Assembly: GCA_000697455.1 (NCBI GenBank)
Contig: JNET01035068.1
Coordinates: forward strand, 1 to 12,071
Reading direction: 5' to 3'
Source of the DNA: Basidiobolus heterosporus B8920
Lineage: Eukaryota; Basidiobolomycota; Basidiobolomycetes; Basidiobolales; Basidiobolaceae
Length of the DNA: 12,071 bases
Part shown: in pieces, positions 1 to 8,560 of the stretch
How the letters are laid out: every line of letters starts with the position of its first letter
Numbering within the stretch: the stretch's first letter is position 1
Notes under the pieces: generated by a model
What the model was told of the DNA's origin: nothing
The model's database searches: none
Seen by the model: the letters and a program-made list of their open reading frames with translations, nothing else
Made by a program: the position numbers and the translations under genes

Positions 1-1
1 G

Positions 2-160
2 CCAAGAGCAGGAGCTCTAACTCGCAGACAAAAGACCTATAATGATATTTTTGCACATTTTAGAGTTAGAGTTGAGCATAGCTTTGCATTTTTAAAAGAT
101 TCAATATTTTGTCAGGGAAATACAGAGGGAAGCCTTATATGGGACATGATTCTAAGCTAG
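2..160 (+). pseudogene. Harbinger/PIF-like (DDE_Tnp_4) transposase, C-terminal fragment
   Basis: Frame 2 is open from the window edge for 52 codons to a TAG at 158-160. The peptide contains LTRRQKTYNDIFAHFRVRVEH followed by SFAFLKDSI. In the DDE_Tnp_4 transposases of PIF/Harbinger DNA transposons, the last catalytic acid lies in a conserved block of the form (F/Y)N..(F/L)...R..(V/I)E(H/R)..(G)..K, and the residues RVRVEH..AFLK here match it, with E as the likely third acid of the DDE triad. The enzyme would cut and paste its own element in the nucleus. In intact members a further helical stretch of several dozen residues, usually with a CxxLHN-like motif, follows this block; here the frame closes about 24 residues after it, so the C-terminus looks truncated or diverged. 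The first two acids lie beyond the left edge. An AATAAA at 255-260 is a plausible poly(A) signal. An IS4/ISL2EU-type DDE family is the main alternative. Confidence 0.6.
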
Positions 161-346
161 GCAAAGTAGTTAGGATACTAGTAAATTGCCAATATATGTA
201 TACTAGGAGGTACCCACTAAGAGCTTTATATCTGAGCCTCTATGATTAGTGACTAATAAAGTTTGCTGCTAGGGTCTACTGATTTTCATAAAGTTCCCAT
301 GCTGAACCAACAGATTACAAATTACCATTTGACAGGTAGTAAGATT
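161..346. other. Non-coding tail of the DNA transposon
   Basis: No coding potential is visible. The stretch holds an AATAAA at 255-260, about 95 bp past the transposase stop, consistent with the 3' end of the transposase transcript. It separates that gene from the 10-bp repeat array. Confidence 0.3.
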
Positions 347-418
347 ATAGTGCCGGATAGTGCCCAATAGTGCCACATTGTGCCAGCACAATAATTTCTA
401 GGCCTGATCTGGCACTAT
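347..418. repeat. Four 10-bp tandem repeats (ATAGTGCCNN) plus an inverted copy; probable DNA-transposon right end
   Basis: Units lie at 347-356 (atagtgccgg), 357-366 (atagtgccca), 367-376 (atagtgccac) and 377-386 (attgtgccag), with an exact 10-bp period. An exact reverse complement of the consensus, ctggcactat, lies at 409-418, so the array can fold back on it. The array is downstream of the transposase fragment and its putative poly(A) signal, and just before the point where recognisable retroelement coding begins on the minus strand (about 420-425). Subterminal short repeats of this kind are common transposase-binding sites near the ends of Harbinger and hAT elements, so I infer this is the right terminus of the element at the left edge. 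The exact terminus and target-site duplication are not certain; the sequence ggcctga at 401-407 is one candidate boundary. Confidence 0.55.
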
Positions 419-419
419 A

Positions 420-1328
420 AAACAGAACAAGTCTAATATCCAACTCAGGGAGCCTTTTCAACAACTTATCGGGAGGTTTAGGAGGGACCTCCTCAACATC
501 TACTTCTTTTAACGTAACAATTAGTAGGGCTTTTGGCACCCGTAATACTTTCTTCATGGGGTTAGTTATCAAGCATTGTAGATCAGATGTTTCCATACCT
601 AGGGGTATCCAAGTTTTTGAAATCTTGATCTGCAATATTGACCTTACAAGGGGTGTGGGTTCCATAAGTCGCCCAATACCTGAACTTTGTAATGGTACTC
701 CTAGCAATACATCACTCTCACTATATGGTGGTACCTTGATGACTTGGCGTGTCATGATTGTTGAGTGTGCTAGTTTCACTTCTTCAGTTACCACATTACT
801 GCTACGTATCTCTTGTTCATCGGTGATATGGAGAAGGGGGATACTATTGTTTTCCCATTTCAATTTGGAAGTACTGCATAAAATATCCATCTTGTGTTCC
901 ATAAACCAACTTTCTCCAATCAATAAATCGTTGGCTGCTACTGGTAGTACGACAATATCCTGGACTAGTGTTTGTTTCCCTATTTGGATAGGACAATCTT
1001 GGATAATGCCTACTGCGGTATCCAACCGATTGTTTGCTAACCTCACTCTTATTGTCTCACTAGCTACAATATTTAAATTCAGGTGACATGCAAGGGCTTC
1101 TGACATAATCAGCATAGAGGCACCTGTGTCAATCAAGGCAAGGATCTCTTTATCTTCTATATGTACTTTTACATTTGTTCCTTGGTTTGGTTTTTGCAAG
1201 ACAGTTTGGTTGCTATGAATCGTCGTCAATTCTTGTAATCCTTCTAATAGCTCTTTAACAAGGATCAGGGCAAGCCCTAATAAGTTAGTTATTGGGATCA
1301 AGACCTTTGTTTGCTCCAAAGTCTTCAT
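420..1328 (-). pseudogene. Retropepsin (aspartic protease) region of fossil A
   Basis: A long open minus-strand segment beginning at 1328. Residues 67-71 are DTGAS in the context LALIDTGASMLIM, the catalytic aspartate motif of retropepsins (codons around 1114-1130). Residues 124-142 end in LLIGESWF, matching the (I/L)LG.(D/S)W(L/F) block that follows the flap in Ty3/gypsy proteases. The following 110 residues include a conserved-looking RQVIKVPPYSESDV segment of the kind found between protease and reverse transcriptase. The last part of the frame, below about 420, reads through the 10-bp repeat array and is not retroelement sequence. The zinc knuckle lies about 300 bp upstream on the same strand, as expected for a Gag-protease boundary. 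Confidence 0.9.
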
Positions 1329-1635
1329 AATAGGGAATAATCAATGTGTTGACGTTTTATCGGTCTGGGCTCAATTTAATAGATCTTCCCATGGCTCTTT
1401 TTGTTGATCTGTGGTTTTCCCTTTTTTTCTTTTGCACTTTCAATCTCTATTACTGGTTCTACTATTACTTCTCCTGTAGCATCACTTCTCCTCTTCTTAT
1501 GTGTTGTTTTGATGGTACCAATTGCAGGGCTTAAATGTGTTGAGTCCCTTGGGCCTCCGTCAGAGGGAGCCTGATTTTTGCTGCTCTTCTTTCTTCTTGA
1601 GAGATGTGTATATTTTCTTTTCCATAGCATTTATC

Positions 1636-1677
1636 ACATTCATGAGCTTGATGCCCTGTTTCTCCACAAACATAGCA
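1636..1677 (-). pseudogene. CCHC zinc knuckle of fossil A nucleocapsid
   Basis: The minus strand encodes CYVCGETGHQAHEC, an exact C-x2-C-x4-H-x4-C retroviral-type zinc knuckle, with one further Cys three residues later. The open segment around it spans 1531-1725. Such knuckles bind the element's own RNA during packaging. Its position between the Gag core and the protease is the normal one for Ty3/gypsy and copia elements. Confidence 0.93.
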
Positions 1678-1739
1678 TGGATATTTACGGCTAGGCTCCT
1701 CTAATTGGCTCATGATTGTCTCCATCTTTCTGTTAACTT

Positions 1740-2461
1740 CAGAAATAGCATCCTACACCTTTTTGCTTTCGGAAGGTATTCTTTGAACTTGATTAAGAGA
1801 GAGTTCTTTAACTTTTTGTCTTAATTCTTCTAACTCTTCATCTTTGAATACTTCCTTTTTCTTTTTTAGGAGGTACACTTACTCCTTTATCATCAATATC
1901 ACCATATGGTTATCCTCTCAAGATGATGATTTCTTGTACATCTTTGACTAGTTCTTGAAGCGTTTTAGCATACCTTCTTTCTTCTGATGCTCTTCCTCTT
2001 ATTTTTTTGTCAAGCCCCATCATATAATATTTCATCAACTGTTCTTCAGAAATAGAATTCTCTGGGAGACATTGTGCTCTTTGGACAAACAACTCAGTGT
2101 ACGTCTGGTAACTTTCTGAACTTCTCTTCCAAGCTGTAGCTAGAAGACTTTCATGATGATGATTTTTGGCATAAAGAAATCATTTGTGGAAGGCTTCTTC
2201 AAGGTTGTTCCATGCATTTTTGATATCCTCGCTTAGCCCATAATACCATCTCCAAGCAAGACCTTTCATATAGCTACCAAACTCATCTACTTTCATGCTT
2301 TCATCCCATCATTCTCTATGGGCATACCTCTCAAATTTATCAAACCATTCAAGGGCCTTCTCTTTCTGTCCCTTGAAGTCTTTCAATTTTGCTAGGGACC
2401 CCATTCAACTACTTTGCTATTCCACAGAGGTGGCACTAAATATGTGGTTCTGCTGATCCTA
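1740..2461 (-). pseudogene. Gag core (Retrotrans_gag-like) and linker of fossil A
   Basis: Minus-strand peptides include ALEWFDKFERYA (about 2300-2360), WYYGLSEDIKNAW followed by NNLEEAFHK (about 2190-2260), and, in an open segment at 1910-2092, QLMKYYMMGLDKKIRG and LQELVKDVQEI. The pattern W..WY..L......W..L...F matches the Retrotrans_gag capsid domain (PF03732), and the later part matches the ...F..GL...IR.....(T)L.E.....A segment that ends that domain. A charged linker (DEELEELRQKVKELSLNQVQ, near 1790-1850) probably forms a short coiled coil before the zinc knuckle. The coding is degraded, with several breaks. I cannot fix the original start; protein-like sequence fades out near 2461. Confidence 0.85.
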
Positions 2462-2678
2462 ATAGGTGGGAGAGCTTGGTCAGATCAAACGTACCTTGTT
2501 CTCAATTGCTCCACTAGAAGGTAGTAGTTTAAACTTGCAGAAGGATGAGTACTTTCCTTTCTCCAATAAAAGACCTCTTTTTCTTTATTATCATTTCTTC
2601 TCCTTATACAATTCTTCACTAAATATTCATGTATATCATTGTACATAACAAGTCAAGATATTATGAACAATATAGAGG
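2462..2678. other. Unassigned AT-rich segment with a poly(A) signal, possibly an LTR tail
   Basis: No coding is seen. On the + strand there is AATAAA at 2565-2570, then a pyrimidine-rich run, then ...gtacataaca ending at 2650. This resembles the R/U5 end of an LTR (poly(A) signal, then a terminus in ACA), but I find no partner copy and no clear 5' half, since Gag of fossil A lies immediately to the left. Confidence 0.2.
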
Positions 2679-3235
2679 TGTGATACACAACAAGGAATGC
2701 CCAATTTAGTATGGGATAAGATGATCGTTTTAAGAACATGATCACGGATTAAAGTAAGAATTAGATCGGAAATCTGATATGAGAATAATTACCATAGTAA
2801 AAAAGGGAACTAACGCACTTTGAATACTCACAAAGTCTACTCCTCATCTGTTATTATTGCAATATACAGATTTAGTAGTTAGTATTATTGATTAGCACTT
2901 GTTATCAACTAATCTATTCATATCAGCAAGTAATCAGATTATATTTCAGTATACTACCTGTTGTAGTTATATGATTAGGATGTATGATTAAATAAGTGAT
3001 TAACCACTGTATTAAGTCTTGACAATATCATGGCATTTTCTATATATAGACCAATTGATTAATAATCAGTAATGAGTCATGATCTTGTGATCAAAAGATA
3101 CTCAGTATATATAGGGCATCCCCACCCTTTGAAATAAACAGTTCAATCCACACTAATATCCCTGCTGTATACTGTACTCTTTACTTCTGCTACTTGACCA
3201 TCTCAATCCTCTGCTATTAGTTGTAAGGTGCTACA
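2679..3235 (+). mobile_element. LTR-like block, + strand polarity, boundaries approximate
   Basis: The block could start at TGTGATACAC (2679) and end near GGTGCTACA (3235), giving TG...CA ends and a length of about 557 bp. Inside are a strong TATA box TATATATAG (3106-3114), a short C-rich run at about 3118-3128 and AATAAA (3133-3138), which is the U3-R order of an LTR read on the + strand. The left two-thirds is very AT-rich with no coding. The sequence just after the proposed end (about 3226-3245) could be a degraded primer-binding site. No target-site duplication matches these ends and no second copy is in the window, so the limits are provisional. It may be a solo LTR or the remnant of a + strand element inserted between fossils A and B. 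Confidence 0.35.
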
Positions 3236-3329
3236 TGCTCTTAAGATAATAGTTCTCCTGGCCTTCTTGGTCATTCCTTGTACAGCTGGTAGTTGAGGCG
3301 GGTTTTCACAGTTCTCTAATATCTGGTTT

Positions 3330-4450
3330 TAGACTGGGTCACAATGCTTTGGTTTCACAAAGGTGCTCTTGCTGGTTATTTGCCTGGTCTAATATAGCCT
3401 TGCTTTAATAACTCATTAGGCTTCCTTCTATATTCTTCTAACTCTAATGGACTCATTCAAAAGAGTCCCTTGCTCTCAGGTGGGCAGTTGTCAATATCAA
3501 TGCCATGGGCAACCTCGCTTTCTTGTACTAGCTGGGTCAAGGACTCAGGAAACTCAGCATTGCACTACTTTACTAGCTTAAGAATCTCAGTGTCACTTGG
3601 TGCTTGGTCTTCTTCCTTCATAATGGCTACAAGGTATATATCAGCACTCTACTTCAAGATTCTTGCAACTTGGCTCTTAATATCTAACATGCCTTCATTA
3701 GGGCTTTCAGGCATGGCATTCAGTGTATCTTTGACTACTTTAGGTGATAAGTCATAAATTCTTTCTTCATAGTCATATCTTTGTTTCTCCATGGGATTAC
3801 AAGGTCTCTTCTCATAAGCCAATATTGTCCCACAATAGATCAAAATTGGACCTAGGTAGCACATAGGGACAAGGTTCCTCATCCTAATTATCCAACATGG
3901 GCTCCCATGGTCTGTTGTTCTTTCAACAGTGTACTGTTTCCCATAGGCAATGATAAAGAAACTAATTAGTGTTAGCTTAGTTGAAACTCCAACTGATGCA
4001 GAATTCTGCTTGAAATATAGTCATCAGAGGCTCCAGAGTCTATCATGACCCTAATTGCATGCTGATTAAATGCTTTAACAAGATAGAACAATGAATTAGC
4101 ACTTTTGCCAAGAGAATGCACAAAGTTTCAGCTGAGTTAAATCTAAGATATTCTAGGGAGTCCTCTTAGGAAGATAGGTTAACAGTTATCAATGTCTTCA
4201 GGAGCAATGACTGGGGGTGGTTCTTACAGCATCTGGCTTATGGCCTTTGTTAAGGCAAATGATAAAAGTCCAAGCCTTTTACAATCTTCTTTTGTAGGTG
4301 CTTTATGTACAACACCTAAGTCCATGTGTATACCTTGAGATGTACCTGGGTCTGGACTTCTAAACATGTTTTTAGTTCTACAGGTTATCCTCCTACTTCA
4401 TATAGAGCCCTGTCATAGTTCACTACAATTTCAATAGCTTCCTGACTGAT
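3330..4450 (-). mobile_element. LTR-retrotransposon fossil B (Ty3/gypsy), Gag tail to start of reverse transcriptase
   Basis: Minus-strand order: a Gag C-terminal segment AIEIVVNYDRALYEVG (4392-4438), matching the helix before the knuckle in many fungal gypsy Gags; a degraded Cys/His knuckle remnant (about 4210-4290, with PTKEDCKRLGL before it); a protease with IRVMIDSGASDDYIS, where IDSGA is at 4029-4043; the protease-RT linker (open segment 3649-3882); and the reverse-transcriptase N-terminal block SPLELEEYRRKPNELLKQG then YIRP (3385-3453). Recognisable sequence fades below about 3330, where the LTR-like block begins, so the palm of RT, RNase H and integrase are missing. It is broken in many places and more decayed than fossil C. 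It could belong to the same family as fossil C, but the two do not overlap enough here to compare. Confidence 0.85.
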
Positions 4451-4740
4451 AAGATACTTGTTGCTTCAGTATTCTCAGCTACTTTCTTAGTAGAGCTTGC
4501 TGGTTCAGAGGGTGGAATACCTCCTTGATAGCTGAGATAAACTCTCCTCAAATGCTGATAGGAGAGGCTTGATGTATCTCTGCATTTCTCTTTCTGATCT
4601 TGCACCATTATAAAGCTGCAGCTCCAAGGGAAGAGGAGACAATTTGCACCTTATTTGAGTCAGTACTCCTTTGGAAAGAAGGCTTTTTACATCTGAAATC
4701 ACCTGGATTAGAAGTTCTCATGTTGCTATTCATGATTCAT
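4451..4740 (-). pseudogene. Possible upstream Gag sequence of fossil B, not resolved
   Basis: Two minus-strand open segments (4423-4608 and 4505-4702) overlap in different frames just upstream of the recognised Gag tail. By position this should be Gag, but I see no diagnostic capsid motif in either, so the call rests on context only. Confidence 0.3.
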
Positions 4741-5967
4741 ACTAACATGCCCACATATGTTCTGTAATCTTCATGTCTTGTTGATTCTTGGCATGCTTGA
4801 TAGCTCAGTACTATAGAATGTCATTTGACTGTCAAAGAAGTCATTGCAAGGTAGCATTCAAGCCGGTAGTTTCTGTGTGAGGCATCTTGGACTTGATAGA
4901 GGTACAGAGGGTAGTTACTTGCTGCTAGCATTGTTACAATACTTGAGAAAGTATTATTGAGCATAGGGGATGAGCTAATATTTGTATAGATAAACTTTGC
5001 CTGGTCTTTACTATAAGAATTGACTTGGTTTTATGCTAGTACTTGATAACTGTGGCTTAAGATCCATTATGTCATAGAATTAATCCTAGTTCCTGCTATA
5101 GTAGCTTGCTGATGCCTTAACAACAGCCACTAATAGAACCTGCTAGCAACCAATAGAAACTTATGAAAACTAGATCAAAGCAACAACTGTAAGAAATGCT
5201 CAATATTAACCAAATGACATGAAAACTGGGATACAAAAATATTTTTTCATGTAAAATCTGATTTTGCACCCAGAGCTGTGTAAGAGCAACTAATACCTAC
5301 CAAAATCACAGCAACTCAGCCTCCAGTTTGTCTGGGATATGCTATTGAGCTATGGTCCCTAACTAGGCACTATCGTCACAAAAGATTGCATTGGTTGCAA
5401 ACATCCTGGGGAGATGACTAGTGTAGTGCTGAGAAATGATTCTTGAAGCACTTACAGTTCCTTCAGGCAATTTCTATATTTTATTATATTAGTACTAACC
5501 TAAATCTATATTACCTATATGTGATTAAGACATTTCTTACAAATGAGAACTATGCACACATTCAGGAATGTACTACAGAATACTATCTTTTAGTGTGTTA
5601 TAATCAAATCCGTGGCTATCCAATGAAAGTTGTTTCATCAAAATCGGACCATTATTGGGTGAGATATGGGGTGCAGAAATTAGTTCTCACCTGATGAAAT
5701 ACAATCACCAATCACTGACTGCCAAGAAATTGATTGCACTAAAACCCCCATAACTTTTGATCCAGCCAATGAAATCACTTCAAACTTGGAACAGCACTAG
5801 ACCAATAGTGGCTGTCTGACGTGGCCAAGTTTAGATTACGCAAAGAATTATTACACGATCTATTAGCCTTCAAAATTGCCTCATGTTCAGAATTGTATAA
5901 GTATGTATCTAATCACTAGGGTAAAAGATTGATTGATTGAAGAATTCTTTCCTCTCCATCCACAAAT
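4741..5967. other. No gene recognised; AT-rich filler with short local repeats
   Basis: Neither strand shows convincing coding; the longest open stretch (5443-5694, +) is of low-complexity AT-rich composition without recognisable motifs. Small structures are present: a 7-bp inverted repeat ggtgaga/tctcacc (5658-5664 and 5685-5691), an exact 7-bp tandem duplication caatcac (5702-5715), and a GATT microsatellite at about 5931-5941. The block around 5690-5840 has the look of a dispersed non-coding repeat, but I have no second copy here to prove it. Confidence 0.4.
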
Positions 5968-6311
5968 CTAAAGAATAAACTTTACCTTTGCAGTAAAACC
6001 ACATAGTTTCTATCAACCTTTCCTTCCTTTAAGTCAAAGACAGCTCAACTGATTTCTTTACAAGCCTAAAGAGACATACATCACATCTTTAGCCTAAAGA
6101 AACAAAGAAAGACTTCTTTACTTAAGGATATTCACTTGGCCAGTAAACACCTTCCTTCCTAAGGACTTTCTTTTACTTTCTTTATCTTTCTCTATCTAAA
6201 GGTATCTTTAGAGAGGACTTTAGTGCTTGAACCTGTTGAGTTATTGAGGTTTAAAGTTGCAACTTCTAGATAGTTTTTGAATCAAGGAAGACCTGCAATT
6301 TAAAGCTAAAG
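5968..6311. repeat. Cluster of CTAAAG/CTTTAG hexamers with inverted pairs and a pyrimidine-rich tract
   Basis: CTAAAG occurs at 5968-5973, 6066-6071, 6094-6099, 6196-6201 and 6306-6311, and its reverse complement CTTTAG at 6087-6092, 6206-6211 and 6218-6223. A ninth copy is at 6546-6551. Two pairs form perfect inverted repeats: CTAAAGA...TCTTTAG (6066-6072 with 6086-6092) and CTAAAG-GTAT-CTTTAG (6196-6211). Between them a mostly C/T run covers about 6165-6195. No coding is seen. The cluster could be a protein-binding array in an LTR or promoter, or the internal part of a small non-autonomous element. Its function is unknown. Confidence 0.5.
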
Positions 6312-6960
6312 TATAAGACTTGCTCACTCTTCTTGAGTCTCTTTACAAAACTTTATCTTTGTTCTGAAGTCAAAAGGCAGGTACCCTCTTAATTTGGGCC
6401 TGGACAACAAGCTTCTCTACATATCACAGTACACTGTTCAGGATCAGATTACGGTTGTTTTGGCTATAAGCACTTGCTCTTAGTCATCTCAAAGGTCATT
6501 AAGCCCTGTTTATTATCAGTGGTTGTCTATAGAAATTCAACTTCTCTTTAGGGCACTGTAGTGCTCTGTGTCATTAACCAGACTTCTAGCTGAAGAAATC
6601 TTCATCATTGGCACATCTCCTGAAAGCTATTATTCTATTGATTCCATTTTTCTGGAAAGGTTTGTATACTTACTACCAGTATCAATATTCTGCCAGTACA
6701 AAATTCAGCTACTGCTGATAACAAGTTGTGGTATTGCACTTGCTCTCTATCTGGATCTCTTTTCTTGTCAAAACGTGCCACTACACAACACTAGTGCTAG
6801 CTCTTCCAGAGTTGGAACCCACTATGAGCTATGCCAGTGGTGCCTTGAAAAGATGGCAGCTTTTGCCACTAGGTATAAAGATAACTAAGATCAATGCCAT
6901 ATAAAGACACACTAGGCATAGAGTAAAATAAAGTAAAAGATACCTAGAGTGGAAACTTCT
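6312..6960. other. No gene recognised
   Basis: A + strand open stretch (6568-6888, GTG start) carries a hydrophobic run followed by a polar end with ELCQWCLEKMAAF, but there is no recognisable domain, no support from the flanks and no initiation context. I treat it as unproven. Nothing else in the stretch stands out. Confidence 0.3.
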
Positions 6961-7495
6961 TGTTGAGGGTCACAAGTGTGAACTTGGTGTTGCTTGTTAG
7001 TTGCCTCTTTGTGTAAAGCCTTCTGTCATCATCCTATGACAGTACTGCAAAGAAACTCCCATTCTTTGTATAACCCTATGCATCACATGATATCCCTGGA
7101 TCTTTTATCCATTGATGACCCTGGCCCCAAGATGCCTATCATTGCCAAGTCTAGGTTATTACCATATATGGTATTAGCATTAAGCAAGATTTCTTATTAG
7201 GAATCCCTGTCTCATATCTTAACTTCCAAGTCTTTATTGGGAAATCTCAATGTTACACCAGGATCACATGGTTACATGGATTAGTCATCTTGGAGATGTT
7301 TCTCCATTTAGTTTAGTATTACCTCATTGCTTCTTGAATGTTGTTTTGGCACTTAGCTTCAGAAAAGTATATATAGTACTATCCCCCCTTTTGTATTCCT
7401 CAGCCTGATAAACACAGGTTATTAATAAACATTCCTACCGGATTCCAGTTCTTGTCCTGCCTGGTCTCTTCTCCTGCCTTGGTTTGTTTATAACA
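6961..7495 (+). mobile_element. LTR-like block (TGTTG...TAACA), about 535 bp
   Basis: The block begins TGTTGAGGGTCAC and ends TTTATAACA, giving matching TGTT/AACA inverted termini typical of LTRs. On the + strand it contains a TATA box TATATATAG (7368-7376), a C-rich run at 7382-7388 and AATAAA (7424-7429), in the order expected for U3, R and U5. A perfect 6-bp hairpin TGGAGA-TGTT-TCTCCA lies at 7291-7306 in the proposed U3. The sequence after the end includes ttggtagagtc (7501-7511), which is primer-binding-site-like. Bases flanking the block (cttct and ccacg) are not a target-site duplication, so it is more likely one LTR of a once longer element than a clean solo LTR. The internal region has not survived recognisably. 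Confidence 0.5.
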
Positions 7496-8293
7496 CCACG
7501 TTGGTAGAGTCAAAGATGGTTGCTGTTGTAGCAGGTGTTGGTGGCCAAACAAACAGCAAATGAAGTATTGTATAGATAAGATGGTAATTTTGTGTAAGAG
7601 AAGAGTCTCCTATATATACTTTTCTACACCTAGGATGCTTACTAATACAGAGTGTATTGGTGGATTTTAAGTTACTGTGCCTCATCTCTTAACAACCTTG
7701 ACAAATATGGGAAATTCATTAGTCAATAAAGAGTGATTTCTGTGATATATTAATAAGTTGTCTGCAGGTAATGATCAACCAGTAGGGTAATCATAGGATA
7801 GCATCATAGAAAAGCCTATGTAACCGTCATATGAACATCTTGGAATAGCTAGAGATAGAAGTGAGCATGTAGTCATTGATTTGTTTTCCTCAACTTGGGT
7901 TTTACAATAAAGACTAGATTTCCTGTGATAAGTTGCTTTGTTCTAAATAGCTTTTTCTTATTGAGGGTCACCCTGTTGGTGGTTCTTAATTGTTGTTGGT
8001 TGGCAGTAGCAATGATTACATCAATGGTGTGTTGGCCTAGTTGGGTAAATCAATAAGTTAATCCCTATAAGAAATTGTGGTCAAAATACCAGCAGACAAT
8101 TGGCAGATTTTTTTCTGGATCCATGATCACCACAAAAGCACCGTCATAAAATTGGCAACCTACAAATTTCTCACTAGGAAAAATCCAGCTGCAGATGACT
8201 ACCTTGGAGGAACTTATTTAATTCCGTTATGTGATTGGTCAGTTATCACTGTGGCAATCCACCACCATAAACTGATACTTTTTTTTGCATGTA
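7496..8293. other. Unassigned; possible leader and second LTR-like remnant
   Basis: The first bases (7500-7515) could be a primer-binding site for the LTR to the left. At 7961-7971 the 11-mer TTGAGGGTCAC repeats the start of that LTR (6963-6973), and the next 20 or so bases also look related, so a diverged LTR start may lie here. An AATAAA at 7906-7911 precedes it. Open stretches at 7488-7685 (-) and 8077-8280 (+) show no recognisable motif. No gene is supported. Confidence 0.25.
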
Positions 8294-8560
8294 TCAAGCA
8301 ACTTTATTTTCTTTCTCATGAAATTTTAGTTGCTCTTCTATGTTCACATTGCCTAGGGCAAAAGGTGTGTTGTCACATATGTTGCACTGGGCAACTATCT
8401 CAAAAAGTATCCACCATTCTATCAATAATTGAGTAGTTATATCTTTCTTCCATTGAGTTAGTGGATATCCAACGGCACTATGCCACTTTTAATTTATCTT
8501 CTTGATAAACTCTATGTCCTGTGCTTCCTCCATTGTGAGTGCAGTCATCTTCTGGAGAAA
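8294..8560 (-). pseudogene. Segment with CxxC and His (unrecognised)
   Basis: The minus strand encodes WHSAVGYPLTQWKKDI, then LLIEWWILFEIVAQ and QCNICDNTPFALGNV, with a His 19 residues after the second Cys (Cys codons at 8375-8386; His codon at 8318-8320). C-x2-C-x18-H is too loose to call a known zinc finger. The reading ends at 8294. It follows the Ser/Thr/Pro-rich segment on the same strand and may be its C-terminal part. Confidence 0.35.

Larger units (their letters stand above)
420..2461 (-). mobile_element. LTR-retrotransposon fossil A (Ty3/gypsy-type), Gag to protease
   Basis: Read on the minus strand from 2461 to 420, the parts come in the canonical order: Gag core (about 2093-2461 into 1910-2092), a charged coiled-coil linker (about 1740-1880), a CCHC zinc knuckle (1636-1677) and a retropepsin (420-1328). 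Gag would form the virus-like particle, the knuckle would bind the element RNA, and the protease would process the polyprotein. Reverse transcriptase, RNase H and integrase are absent: the element is cut off at its 3' side by the DNA-transposon end at about 400-420. No matching LTR pair is seen in the window. It is broken in several places, so it is an old, inactive copy. The Gag and protease wording differs from fossils B and C, so it is probably a separate family. Confidence 0.9.

Noticed and set aside
556-1086. 176-residue + strand open frame
   Set aside because: It lies opposite the protease region of fossil A, which has clear motifs; the + frame has none and is a shadow.
3470-3757. 95-residue + strand open frame
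   Set aside because: Opposite the protease-RT linker of fossil B on the minus strand; its Ser/Leu-rich composition is that of a shadow frame.
4938-4955. Perfect 7-bp hairpin AATACTT-GAGA-AAGTATT
   Set aside because: No gene end, T-run or repeat context; hairpins of this size are common by chance in AT-rich DNA.
6568-6888. 106-residue + strand open frame with a hydrophobic stretch
   Set aside because: GTG start, no domain, no flanking support; a membrane protein cannot be argued from composition in AT-rich sequence.
8077-8436. 119-residue + strand open frame
   Set aside because: GTG start, no motif, and its second half lies opposite a more protein-like minus-strand segment with CxxC.
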